The notes under the pieces: model-generated | The model's database searches: none | What the model saw: the letters and a program-made list of their open reading frames with translations, nothing else | Told to the model about the DNA's origin: nothing | Shown here: piece after piece, positions 43,674 through 55,600 of the stretch | How positions within the stretch are numbered: position 1 is the first letter of the stretch | Layout of the letters: every line of letters begins with the position of its first letter | Made by a program: the position numbers and the translations under genes | Assembly: GCA_026770025.1 (NCBI GenBank) | Contig: JAMXDE010000003.1 | Location: forward strand, 248,001-312,000 | Direction: 5' to 3' | DNA from: Craspedostauros australis | Taxonomy: Eukaryota; Bacillariophyta; Bacillariophyceae; Mastogloiales; Achnanthaceae | DNA: 64,000 nucleotides

Positions 43674-44416
43674 GGTTGTTGCAATACCAATTGCGGTTTT
43701 GTTAGTTTTGTTGGTGGTGTCGGTTGTTGTTGGTTGGTCAGGTGTGATGACGAACATTGGTGTCGCATTGATCATGAATTGGGCACATTCGACGATGTGC
43801 GCGATTGTGCATGTGTCCCATCATGCGTGTCACATTTTGTGATTCATGGTTCGTCGTTTCGGAAGCAGAAATGAGCCAATTTGACGAGGGGTTGATGATG
43901 ACGACAATAATGACGGTTGAGGATTACGGCGGTGCATGATTGGACGACGCAGAGTGCATTGTATTGTATTGCATCGTATTGTATGCATGACATTGCGTTT
44001 GTGTTGCATCGGATCGTGTGAATAGACGATGCGAATGTATGCGACGACCGTTGGATTGGATTTGCAATGCGGGTCGACGGAAGATCCGATATGGTGAATG
44101 TATTTCGGCACATGGATGAGTTGAGATGAAGGTGTACGGAGGCAGAAGTGAATCATGGACAGAGCAGCGGATACATTGAATTGCGTGATGGCGTGGCCGT
44201 TGGTATGTGCGAGTGACGAGGGATTGGGCAAGAGAGTTGAGGTGAGAAAGATAGATATCATTTTTGCGATGTTGCGTAACTGTGGCTTCTCGGCTTCGCT
44301 TCGGCAATGACGATCGTCATGATGGCCACGCTGCTCTGATCCATGGCTTGATGCATCTGTTGATCCATGCATGAACGAATGAACGAATGAACGGATGACG
44401 ACCATTGTTGCATGCG
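43674..44416. other. Upstream region of the pyrophosphatase gene
   Basis: Contains leader sequence and a run of TGTATTG/TGCAT words at 43955-43990. ATGAACGA tandem at 44369-44393. No separate gene was recognised. Confidence 0.35.
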
Positions 44417-44633
44417 CTACGGAGCGTTGCTGCGCCGCGACAAATGACAGTTGGCATTGACACGACAGGCGTCAAGAGAGCGATAATGACGACGGCGCCA
44501 TGGTCGAGATCCACGATCCGTCTTTGGCGCGTCCGTTTCCGCCCAGTTGACACCACCGCCGTTGCTGGTGCTCAACATGGTCTGCGGCGAGCTCTTTTCT
44601 CGCAAAAGGGGGAGACGCGAGAGGACACGTACC

Positions 44634-44854
44634 ATTCCGAGGATCATGGTGGCAGGTTGAGTTGTGCTCGAAGTCGAGTTTGTGAGGATTGACGTAAGAC
44701 CGATCTCTGCAGTGTGGATGGATACGGAAGGTGCTGCCAATGCAAATGCGGTGGTTGCTGCATTTGCCTCCTCGCAATCCGCAAAGGAAGATCCGTCGGA
44801 AGATTGCAGCCAGGGCAGCCAATCAGACAGCGTGGGATGACACGGTGAAGCCAT
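44634..44854 (-). CDS. Possible first exon of an unrecognised gene
   Basis: From the ATG at 44854 the reading MASPCHPTLSDWLPWLQSSD is followed by an Ala/Thr-rich stretch and ends at a strong donor, ATG|GTACGTG, at about 44633. Several acceptors lie downstream (for example GCCGCAG near 44583), and at least two frames stay open beyond them, so the second exon cannot be fixed. No domain was recognised. Confidence 0.25.
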
Positions 44855-46779
44855 GATGCGACCGTTTTTGGTGTGGTTTTCGGTTGGGCTTCGATTTTCC
44901 CTCGCAGGCGTGTGAGCAAGTGTGTGCGCGTGTGTTCTGGGAGCAGGGGAAATAGTCGTCGCTCAAAAAAAAAGGCTGTTTTTATGCACTTGTTCACGAG
45001 CATTTCCCCGCATCAGACTGATACGACCAATGCTGTCAGGACGATGCAAAAAACACGCAAGTGGTATCGATAGTACTCCAATGGGAGTTGTTGTTGGCGT
45101 TTGTGCTCCTTGGTTTTGGTGGCGCCTACTGTGGTCGTTTGGTTCTGCGTTGGTTTCTGCGTCGTTCATGTCCTTCACACAGCACCGAGTGTTTCTCGGC
45201 GTTGGACCCGCTTTCGTTGTCATCCGACGGGCGCGACACCCACAGTCATGCATTCGGTGTCTCTGTTCCATGCACGCAAATCGCCAACACAAATAGAGGA
45301 ATCACCTGCTCGTGGTTCCTGGTCATCCTTCTGTGAACTCACAAGCGTGCGCTTGCTGTCTCGTTTCTGTGTCATTTGCCGTGCCAGGTTGCAGTCCATT
45401 TTGCGGTGACGACAGTGTCCAGCGAACTTCAAGTAATACTCCTCTCACGCAAACCCTTTGGTCACGAAAAGTGTTCTTCGATTTTGAAGAGGGCGACAAA
45501 GCATGTGTTCTCCGTGGTGCGAGTTTGTCCATCTCAGTGTGCGCCAAATAACACAACACACAACGTGTCACGAGAGCAGCACCACACAAACATGCTGCCG
45601 CTGTCGCCACAAAATGGAAGTGAACCGTTGTTGTTGGCGCATTCGTGCATTGTTGCACTGATAGCTACTCCTCTACTCCTACAATACTCTACCCCACCCT
45701 GCTCTGCTCGCACTCTATTCAGGTCACAAACCAGTTGTCATTGATGTAGTGTTTCATTGAGACACTTTCGCACTTGTGTGTTGCAATAGCAAGATGATTG
45801 TCATTCGAATAGCACTGGTATGGTTGCGAGGGTGTGATCATTCGCGTACCACTGCAGAGCACAACGCGGTGTGACTGCGGGCGTTGGCTCTCCTCCGTTT
45901 TGTTCTGCGTGACAGCGCGTACTTCTGCAATCCTCGCGCGCGGTCGATACTGGCGAACAGTGATCAAGATGCCAATGACCAGACACAAGGAGGTTCTGTG
46001 TTAGTCGTACATCGATGCATGCGGATGGTATGACATGGGCGGCGGCGACTGGATCGGAGCTGACACGCGCACGAGAAGTTGGAGAAATCGAGCAAGCCCA
46101 ACCACATCAACATCATCGCGATCTCTTTCTTTCCCTTCCGATCGAAGTTGCGCTTGCATCCATACAAAAATATCACAATGATGTCATGCGCACGAGCATT
46201 GCGGCAACCTGAACAGTTCTCCCTCTTTTCGTGAGAAACACAGCAACGTCAGGTTTGGACAATGGGGAGTCACCACATGCACCATTGGCAGAAGCCGGAT
46301 CAGCATCAACAGGGTCACCACAGCACAAGAGGGTGTTGCGCTTCTGTATTTGTTGCAGCTGTGTCTGCAATGACTGGGTGGAAAGCGCGGACATGTGCAC
46401 TGAAGACGGATCTCCCGTCGTCAAGGCGCAGATGTGGTGACGGTGCGTGATTGAACTGATTGTATTCTCTGTTTTGGTGCAGAACAGCACTTCCATCCAA
46501 ACACCGTTGCGCAAATACCCATCAGTGATGGCGTCATGGGGGAGCAATAAGAGATGCGAACCGGCACTCCATGACCTGTTGCAGAACAGGGCGCGCATCG
46601 TGAATCAACTCTTAGTCTGCGCAATTTCCGCAACGAAACGCCGTCACATGCAGTTGTTTGTCCGGCTTTACGTATTCGCATGTGCGTTTTCGATGTCATG
46701 CGCCTCTCCGCATGTGTGGTTGTCATCGAACGCGCTGCGCAGTGCAGGCTATTTGCATGCGGATGGTGCCAGTACACGT
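44855..46779. other. Gene-poor region
   Basis: Short overlapping ORFs on both strands without family features. A9 run at 44964-44972. Pyrimidine-rich CTACTCCT-type words at 45665-45715. No gene supported. Confidence 0.3.
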
Positions 46780-46839
46780 TCGTTACAACAACATCCTCCA
46801 CACATCATTCCTCGCGCATGCACTGCACATCATGCACAT

Positions 46840-47060
46840 TTTCCGCGCATCCGCGCATGTGTCGACATCTTCCCTGCGATCTGCACATTTCGTGCACAAC
46901 GTCGCATTCGTCAACATTCGTACGCTCATTCGGACATCTGTCAGCATCTTCCCAACGATCTGCACATTTTCCCTGCATCAGCACATTTTCCCTGCATCAG
47001 CACATTTGTCAACATCTTCCCGACGATCTGCACATTCTCTGCACATCCGGGTCGTCTCGC
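46840..47060. repeat. Imperfect repeat of GCACATTTTCCCTGCATCA-type units
   Basis: Units built on CATCTTCCC(A/T)NCGATCTGCACATTT and GCATCAGCACATTTTCCCT recur four or more times. Part of it is the reverse complement of units in the TGCA-rich tract at 47391-47975. Confidence 0.7.
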
Positions 47061-47390
47061 GTTTTGATGCAAAAATATGTCTTTCTCATGTCTTGTGTAA
47101 GTCCGATACGACATGAATCCGATCCCACCTCTTGCCATCACGGTGTCACTTCCACTTTAACTTTTAGTGCTCAAAAGCAATAAACGACAGAGAATCAAAT
47201 AAATTAGTAGTGTTCTTGGCCATTAGATAGCGATTAAATTGAACAGAATTATCCTTTTCGTCGCTTTATGATTCTTTTCAGTGATCAATGATGTTAGTCT
47301 ATGCAGTATTGTCTAGATCTAGACCATTGTTGATGTCACAGTCATGACCGAACAGTGTCGCAGTAATGTCTTGGGAATTGTAGTTGTGCA

Positions 47391-47975
47391 GGGAAAATGC
47401 ATGCGCAGGGGAAAACGCATGCGCAGGGAAAATGCATGCGCAGGGAAAATGCATCTGCAGGGAAAATGCATCTGCAGGGAAAATGCAGTGCATGCGCATG
47501 TTCAGTCGAAGTGCAGTGCATGCGCACGAGCAGGGAAAATGCAGGCGCAGGAAAAGTGCAGTGCATGTGCATGTGCATGCGCAGTCGAAGTGCATGCGCA
47601 GGGAAAATGCAGGCGCTGGAAAAGTGCATGTGCAGTGCAGTGCAGTGCAGTGCATGTGCACGCGCAGTTGAAGTGCATGCGCAGTCGAAGTGCATGTGTA
47701 GTAGTGCATGTGCAGTGCAGTGCATGTGCACGCGCAGTCGAAGCGCATGTGCAGTCGAAGTGCATGTGAAGTGCTTGTGCGCGGAAAGTGCATGTGCATG
47801 AAAAGTGCGTGTGCATCTGCATGTGAAGTGCATGTGCGCGGAAAGTGCAAGTGCAAGTGCATGTGCATGTGCAGTGCAGTACAGTACAGTGCAGCCGAAG
47901 TGCATGCACATGCGCATGTGCACTCGAAGTCCATGTGCAGTGCGCACAACTGCAATGCACATGCGTTGCGCATCT
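47391..47975. repeat. TGCA-rich low-complexity tract
   Basis: About 585 bp made of GTGCAT, GCGCAG, GGGAAAATGC and GTCGAAGTGCAT words in irregular order. Purine-pyrimidine alternation is frequent (TGTGCATGTGCATGCGC), a sequence type prone to left-handed or slipped DNA. Long readings stay open on both strands because stops are rare in these words. They encode only Cys/Ala/Met/His runs and are not genes. Confidence 0.92.
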
Positions 47976-49994
47976 GCCGGACATCCGCTGCACGTGCACT
48001 TTGGCTGCGCTTGCGCATCCACTTTCCATGTGCAATCACGCAGCGATCAGACGCGCGGGGCAACACATGGACAGCAAATTTCACGCCGGCGCAGGTCCGT
48101 CGCACACTGTTGGAGCACATCGATAATCGCGTTTGTTGATGCATCATGACCAACCAGTTTGCGAATGACATTTATGCTTGTGGCGGAAACAAACGCATGC
48201 TTCCATACAAGAATCATTTTACCCTGTCCTCCAGACCTGTGATGCTTTGCTGAAACGAACACGAACTTCAGATGTTGCGCCATTGCTTGGCTGCAAATAG
48301 CGCACACCACTATTCCGTTGTCGAGGAACAAGCCCAAGCGCGAGCGGAGAAGAGCAACACTGCAATTGTCGCAAACATGTTGTCATCATCCTCAGGATAA
48401 GTATGCACAGGACATTGTTCTTTGTTACCACGTCTGTAACAATGGCGTTCTGCATTCACATCCTCCACATCAGGTCTCGCCTTCCATCAGGATGCCAAGT
48501 TGAGGCTGAGAACGGGAATGCCAGAACTTTCTCTGTGTGGTGGAAGGAGAAGAGCATGCTCGTGCTTCACCACACATTCTGACAGTGCTGGGTATGCGGC
48601 AATGGAATGAAACAGCACATTTCTTCGCATGCACCTTGAGTACACAGCGTGACATTGGTGCGCCGCGATGCGTCAGCACCAACCCCAAAACCGATACGCG
48701 GCACCATGAATGCTCATGCTGGCACTCTTCACATTCACATTCTTATCAGAACACAGGCGCTGTACTCCTCCACTCTACTGCACTCCCGCATACTCTGTAT
48801 CTCTCTTCCCTTATGAATACAAGCAAACTTCAGACAACCAGGTGTTCAGTCATGAGTGTATATAGACCACTCCGCCGTCTTCGAATCACAACTGCTCTGT
48901 TCTCCGCATGACGCACTTGAATGCGCAGTTGCTCTGCTTGCAGCAATCCACCACCAATGAGTGCCGTCTGTGTATCGTGCAACAGCAATCGGATTTGCGA
49001 AGAAACGTGCATGGGCGAAGCGACTAAGCGAGAACAATCCAAAAACGCTCTTTGCAAATACGAGTAGAATTGCACACAACCGGCAACTGTTTGTTGGAAC
49101 CGCGAAAACAACACGACTTGAACGTGTCTCGGAAATCGCGATACACAAAGTTGATGGTATCATTGTACAACACATGGAGTAGTCGACATGGTACATGTGA
49201 AGTTCTTACAAAGCACTACACATGATGCCTAACAGATGCAATGGGACTCGTTTTGTAGTGCTGGGAAATACAGGAAAACAATAACAGGAAATGCTGACAT
49301 TTTCCCTACATCCGGGAAAATGTCGTCTATTTCCCCTGCTCCCTGCGTGTTCTTTGTGCGTCAAGATCGCAGTTATGTGCACATGTTGCTGTCGTGTCAT
49401 TCCCCCACCAACGCTCGCCTCACAACCACACAAACAAGACACGACAAAGCACGGCCAGTGCGCTGTCGTGCATTTTGCCTTCCTCTCGAATCTGAGCGCA
49501 GCCTGCGACATATATCTTTTCAGATCCAGCCAATCAGATCATGCTGATGTCACCGTCATTGACACAAGATCCGAAACGAACCAATCCGAAAACGTCTTTG
49601 ATCGTTTCGGTCGGAGTTGTGTCGTTCGACATATTCATGACTCGATCGCAATGTTGAGTTGATCCGTTGAGTCAAGTCTTGCGAACATGGTGGATGGGAT
49701 CAAGTCGTGGCGTCTCTCTTGTTCTGGTTCTTTTGCTCTTCCTTCGTTCGCTGTTGGTGTCTTGTTGTGCTTTTTCTGCTGAGAGAGGGGCGCTTGCTGT
49801 TGTTCTTGTTTGTGCTTGTGCCTCAAGGTGGGGCAGTCCGTGTGAGTACCAGTATCTTCATGTCCTCTCTCTGGGACAAACTCATAATCACAACAACCAG
49901 AGCAACCACAACAACCACAACAAACAACAACCACGCGATCCCAACAACAGCAAAGCAACAAAGCATAACAATCACAGCAACCACAACCAGCACC
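47976..49994. other. Gene-poor region before the LITAF gene
   Basis: No supported gene. A perfect 11-bp inverted repeat lies at 49296-49324. CAACAACCA-type low-complexity sequence at 49887-49990 probably belongs to the 5' UTR of the next gene. Confidence 0.35.
49296..49324. repeat. Inverted repeat (hairpin) GACATTTTCCC / GGGAAAATGTC
   Basis: Two perfect 11-bp arms, 49296-49306 and 49314-49324, with a 7-base loop. The arm word GGGAAAATG also recurs in the 47391-47975 tract. Confidence 0.85.
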
Positions 49995-50462
49995 ATGACC
50001 AAGCGCAACACATCGTACGAAGCCTCCCAACCACCAATCGTCGTTCCCCTGAGCACGATCGCAGTGGATGGCAACCAGAGCACCAGCGCCAATGTCCCAA
50101 CGGCCCCACCGACGCCTTCCGTCCAAGGCTACGCCACGCACAGCCACAACGTCCCAGCCGACGACAGCACCTTCTCCGCCTACAACGACACGGAAGCAAC
50201 CAAGATCGACGGCCGCACGCCCATGTTCCTGATCCGCTGTCCCACTTGCAACCGCGAAAATGTGAGAACGCTGACGAGGACGTATCCCAACGCGGCGACG
50301 TGGGTGTTCGTGGGGATCAGCGCCATCGTCTTCACGCCGCTCTTTTGGGTGCCGTTGGTCATGGATTCGATGAAGCAGACGGATCACTTCTGCCAATCGT
50401 GCGGCGGCAAGGTCGGGACCGTCAAGCCCATGGAGGATTGTTGTGTCAAGGAGATGCATTGA
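49995..50462 (+). CDS. LITAF-domain membrane protein
   Basis: 155 residues from the ATG at 49995, preceded by a CAACAACC-rich leader. A longer open frame upstream is low-complexity and unlikely to be translated. The first 75 residues are Ser/Thr/Pro-rich, with short Pro motifs (PPIVVP, APPTP). The LITAF domain follows: an N-terminal zinc knuckle FLIRCPTCNRENVRT, a hydrophobic membrane-inserted patch WVFVGISAIVFTPLFWVPLV, and the C-terminal knuckle HFCQSCGGKVG. LITAF proteins are monotopic membrane proteins of late endosomes and lysosomes, or of the plasma membrane, and bind zinc and acidic phospholipids. The length fits the family. A short PMEDCC tail could be lipidated. Confidence 0.82.
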   Translation: MTKRNTSYEASQPPIVVPLSTIAVDGNQSTSANVPTAPPTPSVQGYATHSHNVPADDSTFSAYNDTEATKIDGRTPMFLIRCPTCNRENVRTLTRTYPNAATWVFVGISAIVFTPLFWVPLVMDSMKQTDHFCQSCGGKVGTVKPMEDCCVKEMH

Positions 50463-50994
50463 TCGGTGCATCGATGAGCGCGTCGAGCGCTGCATTGGGG
50501 ATGGGTGTTCGCAAGAGGTCGAACCAGATCTCTCCCTGTTGACACCGCATCCGCGCTAGCTTTTGCTCTCAGAGCACACTCAGGTTCCAGCGCGAACACT
50601 AAAAGTAACACTAACACTAACAAGTGTATCAATACATGGCAAACTAATCGACATGCTACTCTGCATTCGGTATTCGTACGAGTAACATTATCATGTCAAA
50701 CAACAACGCCACGTTGCTCACAAGAGCTGACATCGTGAGGTCAACGAAGAGCTTCCAGCTTGAAGCAGCCCGTCAGGTTGGACACAATGACTGTGCTTGT
50801 CCAATGTCTCGCTTGGTGGAATCAATTGCATTCGTTCCCATCTGTCTCTCGTCATCGACGCAATCTCTGGCATTGCTGTCAACGCTGACAGTCCCTTGTG
50901 TGCCGTTGAATCCAGTGACGATTCAGTAGAGTAGAGCAGAGCATGATGGTCACTCTACTTTGCATTACGGGCTTTGCTTACACTAATATCACTA
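50463..50994. other. Convergent 3' region
   Basis: Spacer between the LITAF gene and mevalonate diphosphate decarboxylase. AGTAACACTAACACTAACA tandem at 50605-50623 and TCGTACGAG at 50674-50682. No gene. Confidence 0.4.
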
Positions 50995-52233
50995 TCATTT
51001 CGGTTGGTACGTGTTCATGCCGGTCTGCGGATCCAGATTGGCCTGCGATGCATCCAGCACCTTGGGACCGGGTCCGCTCCTGGTGAAGTACATCATCTTG
51101 ACATCCTGCGCATGCGGCGTGCGCCCCGTCTTGTCCGTCTCTGCCAACAACGTCGCATCCAGCACGTGCGACTGGATCTTGGCATAGTACTCGGCATTGT
51201 TCATGTACTGCTCGCCGAACGCCGGGTAGTAGTGCAGCATGAGGGCGCCGAGCTCGACGCTGTACTCGTCGAGGGTGTAAAGGACGGCGTTTGGACCAGC
51301 GTCGAAGGTGTAAGCCGCGCGGGTCTGGTTGGCCCATTTGTTGTAGGCGTGCACGATGCGGATGACGGATTTGGAGACGTCGTTCATGTAGAAGATGGGA
51401 GGGTAGGTATCGAGACACACGGCGTGGAAGGAGTTGGAATCGGCCATGGTCAATGCGCCGAACTTGTCAAAATCCTTGCCGAGGTAGGCCGCTTCGATCT
51501 GCTGCATGCGCTGCGGCACGACGTGCTGGATGCGGTGGTGCAGGAGGGTCGAAGTCGCGACGCTGGTGCTCATGCCGGCCGTGCTGGACGTGTCCTTCTT
51601 GGCGTCGCTGACGACGAGGATGAGCGCGCGCAGGTTGAGCCAGTGATGTTCGTCGGCGATCTGCTGCGCCAACGAGTTGCTCCAGGTGCCGTGTCCTTCC
51701 AGACCCTTGGCATCGCCCGCACGCCATGCCACGAAACCGCCCAGCAACGATCGGCAGGCGCTGCCGGATCCCTGCCTGGCGATGGAGGTGAGCTGGTTGG
51801 GGTACGCCTCCTTGGCCTCGAAGAGCTCGGCGAGGGCCGCGACCAATGCCGCGTACCCTGCCGCGCTGCTTGCCAAGCCGGCCGCGGTGGGGAAGGTGTT
51901 GTAGGAGGAGATGTGCACGTGGCATCCCTCCCACTTGGATGGCTGGGCGGCCAGGGCCTTGACCTGATCCACGCAGGCACGAAAGCGCTTGGAAGTGGCG
52001 GCACCCTCCTCCTCCTCGCCGTTGAGCCACAGACGATCGGAGGCGAACTGCTTGGAAGCCGCGGCGGTGGTGACGGCACGCAGATCGTCCTGATCCAACG
52101 TGACGCTCACGCTGTCGTTCGTCGGGGTGTTCCACTTCGCATCGGCCTTGCCCCAGTACTTGATGCAAGCGATGTTGGTCGGCGCCGACACGGTGGCCAT
52201 GTGGATGGGTTCCTTCGTGCTGGAGTCCGCCAT
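50995..52233 (-). CDS. MVD: Mevalonate diphosphate decarboxylase
   Basis: Intronless ORF of 412 codons, normal for the family. The enzyme performs the last step of the cytosolic mevalonate pathway: ATP-dependent decarboxylation of mevalonate diphosphate to isopentenyl diphosphate, the precursor of sterols. Diagnostic motifs: APTNIACIKYWGK near residue 18, NTFPTAAGLASSAAGYAALV near 110 (GHMP-kinase ATP loop), ARQGSGSACRSLLGGFVAW near 150, and DAGPNAVLYT near 315, whose Asp is the catalytic base. The ATG at 52233 lies just upstream of the conserved block, and a second Met (residue 12) is possible. The neighbouring ABC gene is divergent, with about 460 bp between starts. Confidence 0.97.
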   Translation of the reverse strand: MADSSTKEPIHMATVSAPTNIACIKYWGKADAKWNTPTNDSVSVTLDQDDLRAVTTAAASKQFASDRLWLNGEEEEGAATSKRFRACVDQVKALAAQPSKWEGCHVHISSYNTFPTAAGLASSAAGYAALVAALAELFEAKEAYPNQLTSIARQGSGSACRSLLGGFVAWRAGDAKGLEGHGTWSNSLAQQIADEHHWLNLRALILVVSDAKKDTSSTAGMSTSVATSTLLHHRIQHVVPQRMQQIEAAYLGKDFDKFGALTMADSNSFHAVCLDTYPPIFYMNDVSKSVIRIVHAYNKWANQTRAAYTFDAGPNAVLYTLDEYSVELGALMLHYYPAFGEQYMNNAEYYAKIQSHVLDATLLAETDKTGRTPHAQDVKMMYFTRSGPGPKVLDASQANLDPQTGMNTYQPK

Positions 52234-52693
52234 TGTCTTTCAATTATACCTGTAGATGTGAGTGCAAGTGGAACCCGAGTGGAGCGTAACGCAATTATGA
52301 CCTTGGTGCAGACGTTACGGATGTTGCATCCGACAGTCCATGTGTGGAGTGATCGTTGCTTTTCCTTCGCAATCTCCATGGTCACCAACATTCGACGTCG
52401 GCGTTGGCGTTGAGCCACACGGAACGTCATTTTTTGCCCAAAGCGTTCGATTGTCGACCAGAACGACTGCATCGTCCACGATTGAAAGATTCCACGATTC
52501 AGAATTCGCGATCTTTCTCGATCCTGATGCTCTGTCTGCGCACGTGACGCCAAGAACAGAGGCAGTGATGGCAACGGCATGGAGACACACCATGGTACTA
52601 TTATAATCATACCACCATCCGTGTGACTGCTCCAACACTAACTTGCACGTGCCATACGTAAGACCTAACAGTCGAGAACGAAGGGGCAACAGA
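52234..52693. promoter_or_regulatory. Bidirectional upstream region (MVD and ABC transporter)
   Basis: Shared spacer between divergent genes. A TATTATAAT stretch at 52600-52608 is the only AT-rich box noted. No separate ORF was recognised. Confidence 0.4.
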
Positions 52694-55600
52694 ATGCGAC
52701 AGCAAGGGCGCCGCCAGCAACATTCCAACAACGACGATGATGATGATGATGGAAGCGTGCAGCATGAGTTCACATCCTCGCGTCAGCCGCTGGCTGGGGT
52801 GCTGTCCACGATGCTGAGCATCTTCTTGCTCATTCTGGGAACGGCTCTGTTTTGGATGCCCGCGACCACGATCGATTGGGTCTTTGGAGAGATGGCGGAC
52901 GCATGCCATCGTCAATCGCCCGACAGCGCCGGATTGGAGCTCGTCTTCGCGAGATGGCTCGGAGGCACCTTCGTGGCACAGGCCATGTCCACCATGATCC
53001 TCACGTGCCCAGTCCTCTACGAATCCAACTGCTGCGCATCACGAACGCTGTACGATTCTCCGTCGAGACGGGCGTCGGTGGACAAGATGAGGACTTCGCT
53101 GTCGCAGCATTTCATCATGGGTCTCACCATGGTGCTTGTCACGTTGCTGTTGGATCGGGATCCGCCGTGTTCTTCGCGATCGTTGGAGGGATCAACGATG
53201 CAAAATAGTTATGATGACTTCCGCGATGGTTCTGTCCGTACGGGAGATGGAGGTTTTGGCAGCAACAACAACAACAGCAACACCAATAGTGACGATGACA
53301 CGGGATCGTTCCTTCTATTCCAAGGCGGCTGGATTGTTCTGCTCATGGGGTCCATCTTCTTGATCATGTCCTGCATCGGATTGATGATCTCGTACTGGCC
53401 GGTTGTTGACCTTCCATCGTCGCCGTCTTCCGCGCGAGCTATTGTTTTCACCGATCGCACATCTCAGCAAGACGACGCAGCTCCGCTTCTTGGCAACGGC
53501 GTTATTCATGGCTCCGGAGAATCATCTGCAAATGATGATGCCGAACGTGTGGAAACGACCCATGCGGAATCCACGGCGGACTATCATCTCTTGGAATCAA
53601 ATGAAAATGCTGCTGACGGCGAGACCACGCAAGGTCATGATGCGACATCCAGAATACGAGGAACACGGCGCCTGCTCAAACTGGCCGCGCCGCAGATGAT
53701 CTACCTCTACATCGGTTGCATCGTCCTCTTGATCCGACTCCCTTTCTCGCTCAGCATCCCCCACTTCGTCAGCACGACGCTGGGTGCTGTCGCGCGCGGT
53801 GATTTCGATCAGGCGCGCACGGAGATCCTGCTCCTCGTACTGCTGGGTTCCATCGATGCGGTGTTGGATTTCTGGTGCGTCTTCCTGTTTGGATACGCCA
53901 ACCAACGTATCGTGCGCGGCGTGCGCATCGATACATTCCTGGCCATCCTGCGGCAGGATATTGCCTTCTTTGACGTTCACTCGTCTGGAGAATTGGCGTC
54001 GCGATTGAATTCGGATTGCGGAGAGATGGCAGGTGACTTGACGTGGTTCTTTCGATTCAGGTACGTATGTGTGTGTGTGCGTATGCGTGTGCGTGTGTGT
54101 GTGCGTGTGGGGGCGTGGGGGCGTGATGGGGAGAGCTTTGGTTGGCCGTTGACAAGTTGGTACGGGGCGTGGTCGGCAGTGTGAGAGGAAACCCGCAATG
54201 AATGGCACACGCCAACAAGTGACTCACAAAACAGTACTGCAACGCATGCATGCGTACATGTATACTACGTTTGAATGTTTGCCTATCCTGCGCGTTTCGT
54301 GTTGATTACGCATTCATTCATGCACACCCGAACCAAACCCGCAGCATTGAATCGGTGGTGCGGATAACGGGAATCACAGCGTACATGCTCATCCGATGTC
54401 CAACGCTCGGTGGGTGTGCACTGGGCATCATTCCGATCGTCGCTATCGTCAACAAGTACTATGGAAACTGGCTCAGTCGGAATGCCCAAAAGGTTCAGGA
54501 TGCATTGGCCGATGCCAACGCTGTGGCTCAAGAAACCTTCTCATGCGTGCGGACGGTCGTGGCGTTTGCAACAGAGGCCTATGAGGCAGACAAGTACAAG
54601 GAGAAGATAGATCTGCAATACAGACTCAATATCCGACAGGTACGTACGTTGTTCAACACACATGATGGGAGGAAAAGAAGGAATCAAGAGACACGCTTTG
54701 TGACAGTGGATTGAATTCCGTGTAGCCTCACTCAGCACAAGCATACATGTCTCTACATTTTTGTCTCTCTCTCTCTCTCTCCCATTGCCTCACAATGGAT
54801 CTACTGTCCTCTACTGTACTTTGTGTTCGCCACCGCACAGCTCTACATGACGGGATTCTACTACATGGCGATTTCGACATTCCTCGTGAACACAATCGTG
54901 CAAGCGACACTGTTGCTGATTGGTTCCATGCTGATCAAGCGAGGTGAACTTACGAGCGAAATTCTGCTGGCATTCATGCTGTACCAAGGGCAGTTACAGG
55001 TATGAAGAATGATCTCGCGAAGTTGCACTGATTGCAGTGTTGGTGCCAGTGCTATTGCTTGGACTGACGAAGATGGCATTTGTCTCCATGCATCACACGA
55101 GAGATGCAGTCTCCTGTCTGGGTCCATCCAGTTGCTCAAATGCGCCGATCTCCGCTTTGACTCTTGTTCGTAATTACTCACATTTTTGCTGTTGTCGATT
55201 TCTTGTTTGCAGAATGAGATGCTCAATCTGTTCCAGTCATATTCTTCGTTGATCAAGAGCTCCGGTGCAGGTGACAAGGTGTTTGCATTGCTGGATCGCA
55301 AGGCAAAGCCACCGGGGACTGGCAATGAAGCAGTCGCAGCGATCATGGCGGCAACCGAGCCATCCTCAACTGCGTCGCCTGTGGCATCGGTGGCTCAAGA
55401 ATGTTCGCCACCACTCCCCATGTCCATTCGGATAGACGGGGTGCAGTTTGCATATCCAACGAGACCAGATCAGCAAGTGCTGCGAGGTCTTGACTTGAAG
55501 ATCGAAGCCGGCAGCACAGTCGCGTTGGTTGGATCGTCTGGATGTGGTAAGAGTACGATCGTCGGGTTGCTTCAACGTCTTTATGATCCAGCATCTGGGA

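Noticed and set aside
47391-47975. CRISPR-like spacing of repeats
   Set aside because: Repeat words vary in order and length, there are no unique spacers, and the DNA is eukaryotic.
47299-48171. 290-codon minus-strand reading and several plus-strand readings
   Set aside because: They are translations of the TGCA-rich tract and contain only Cys/His/Met/Ala runs.
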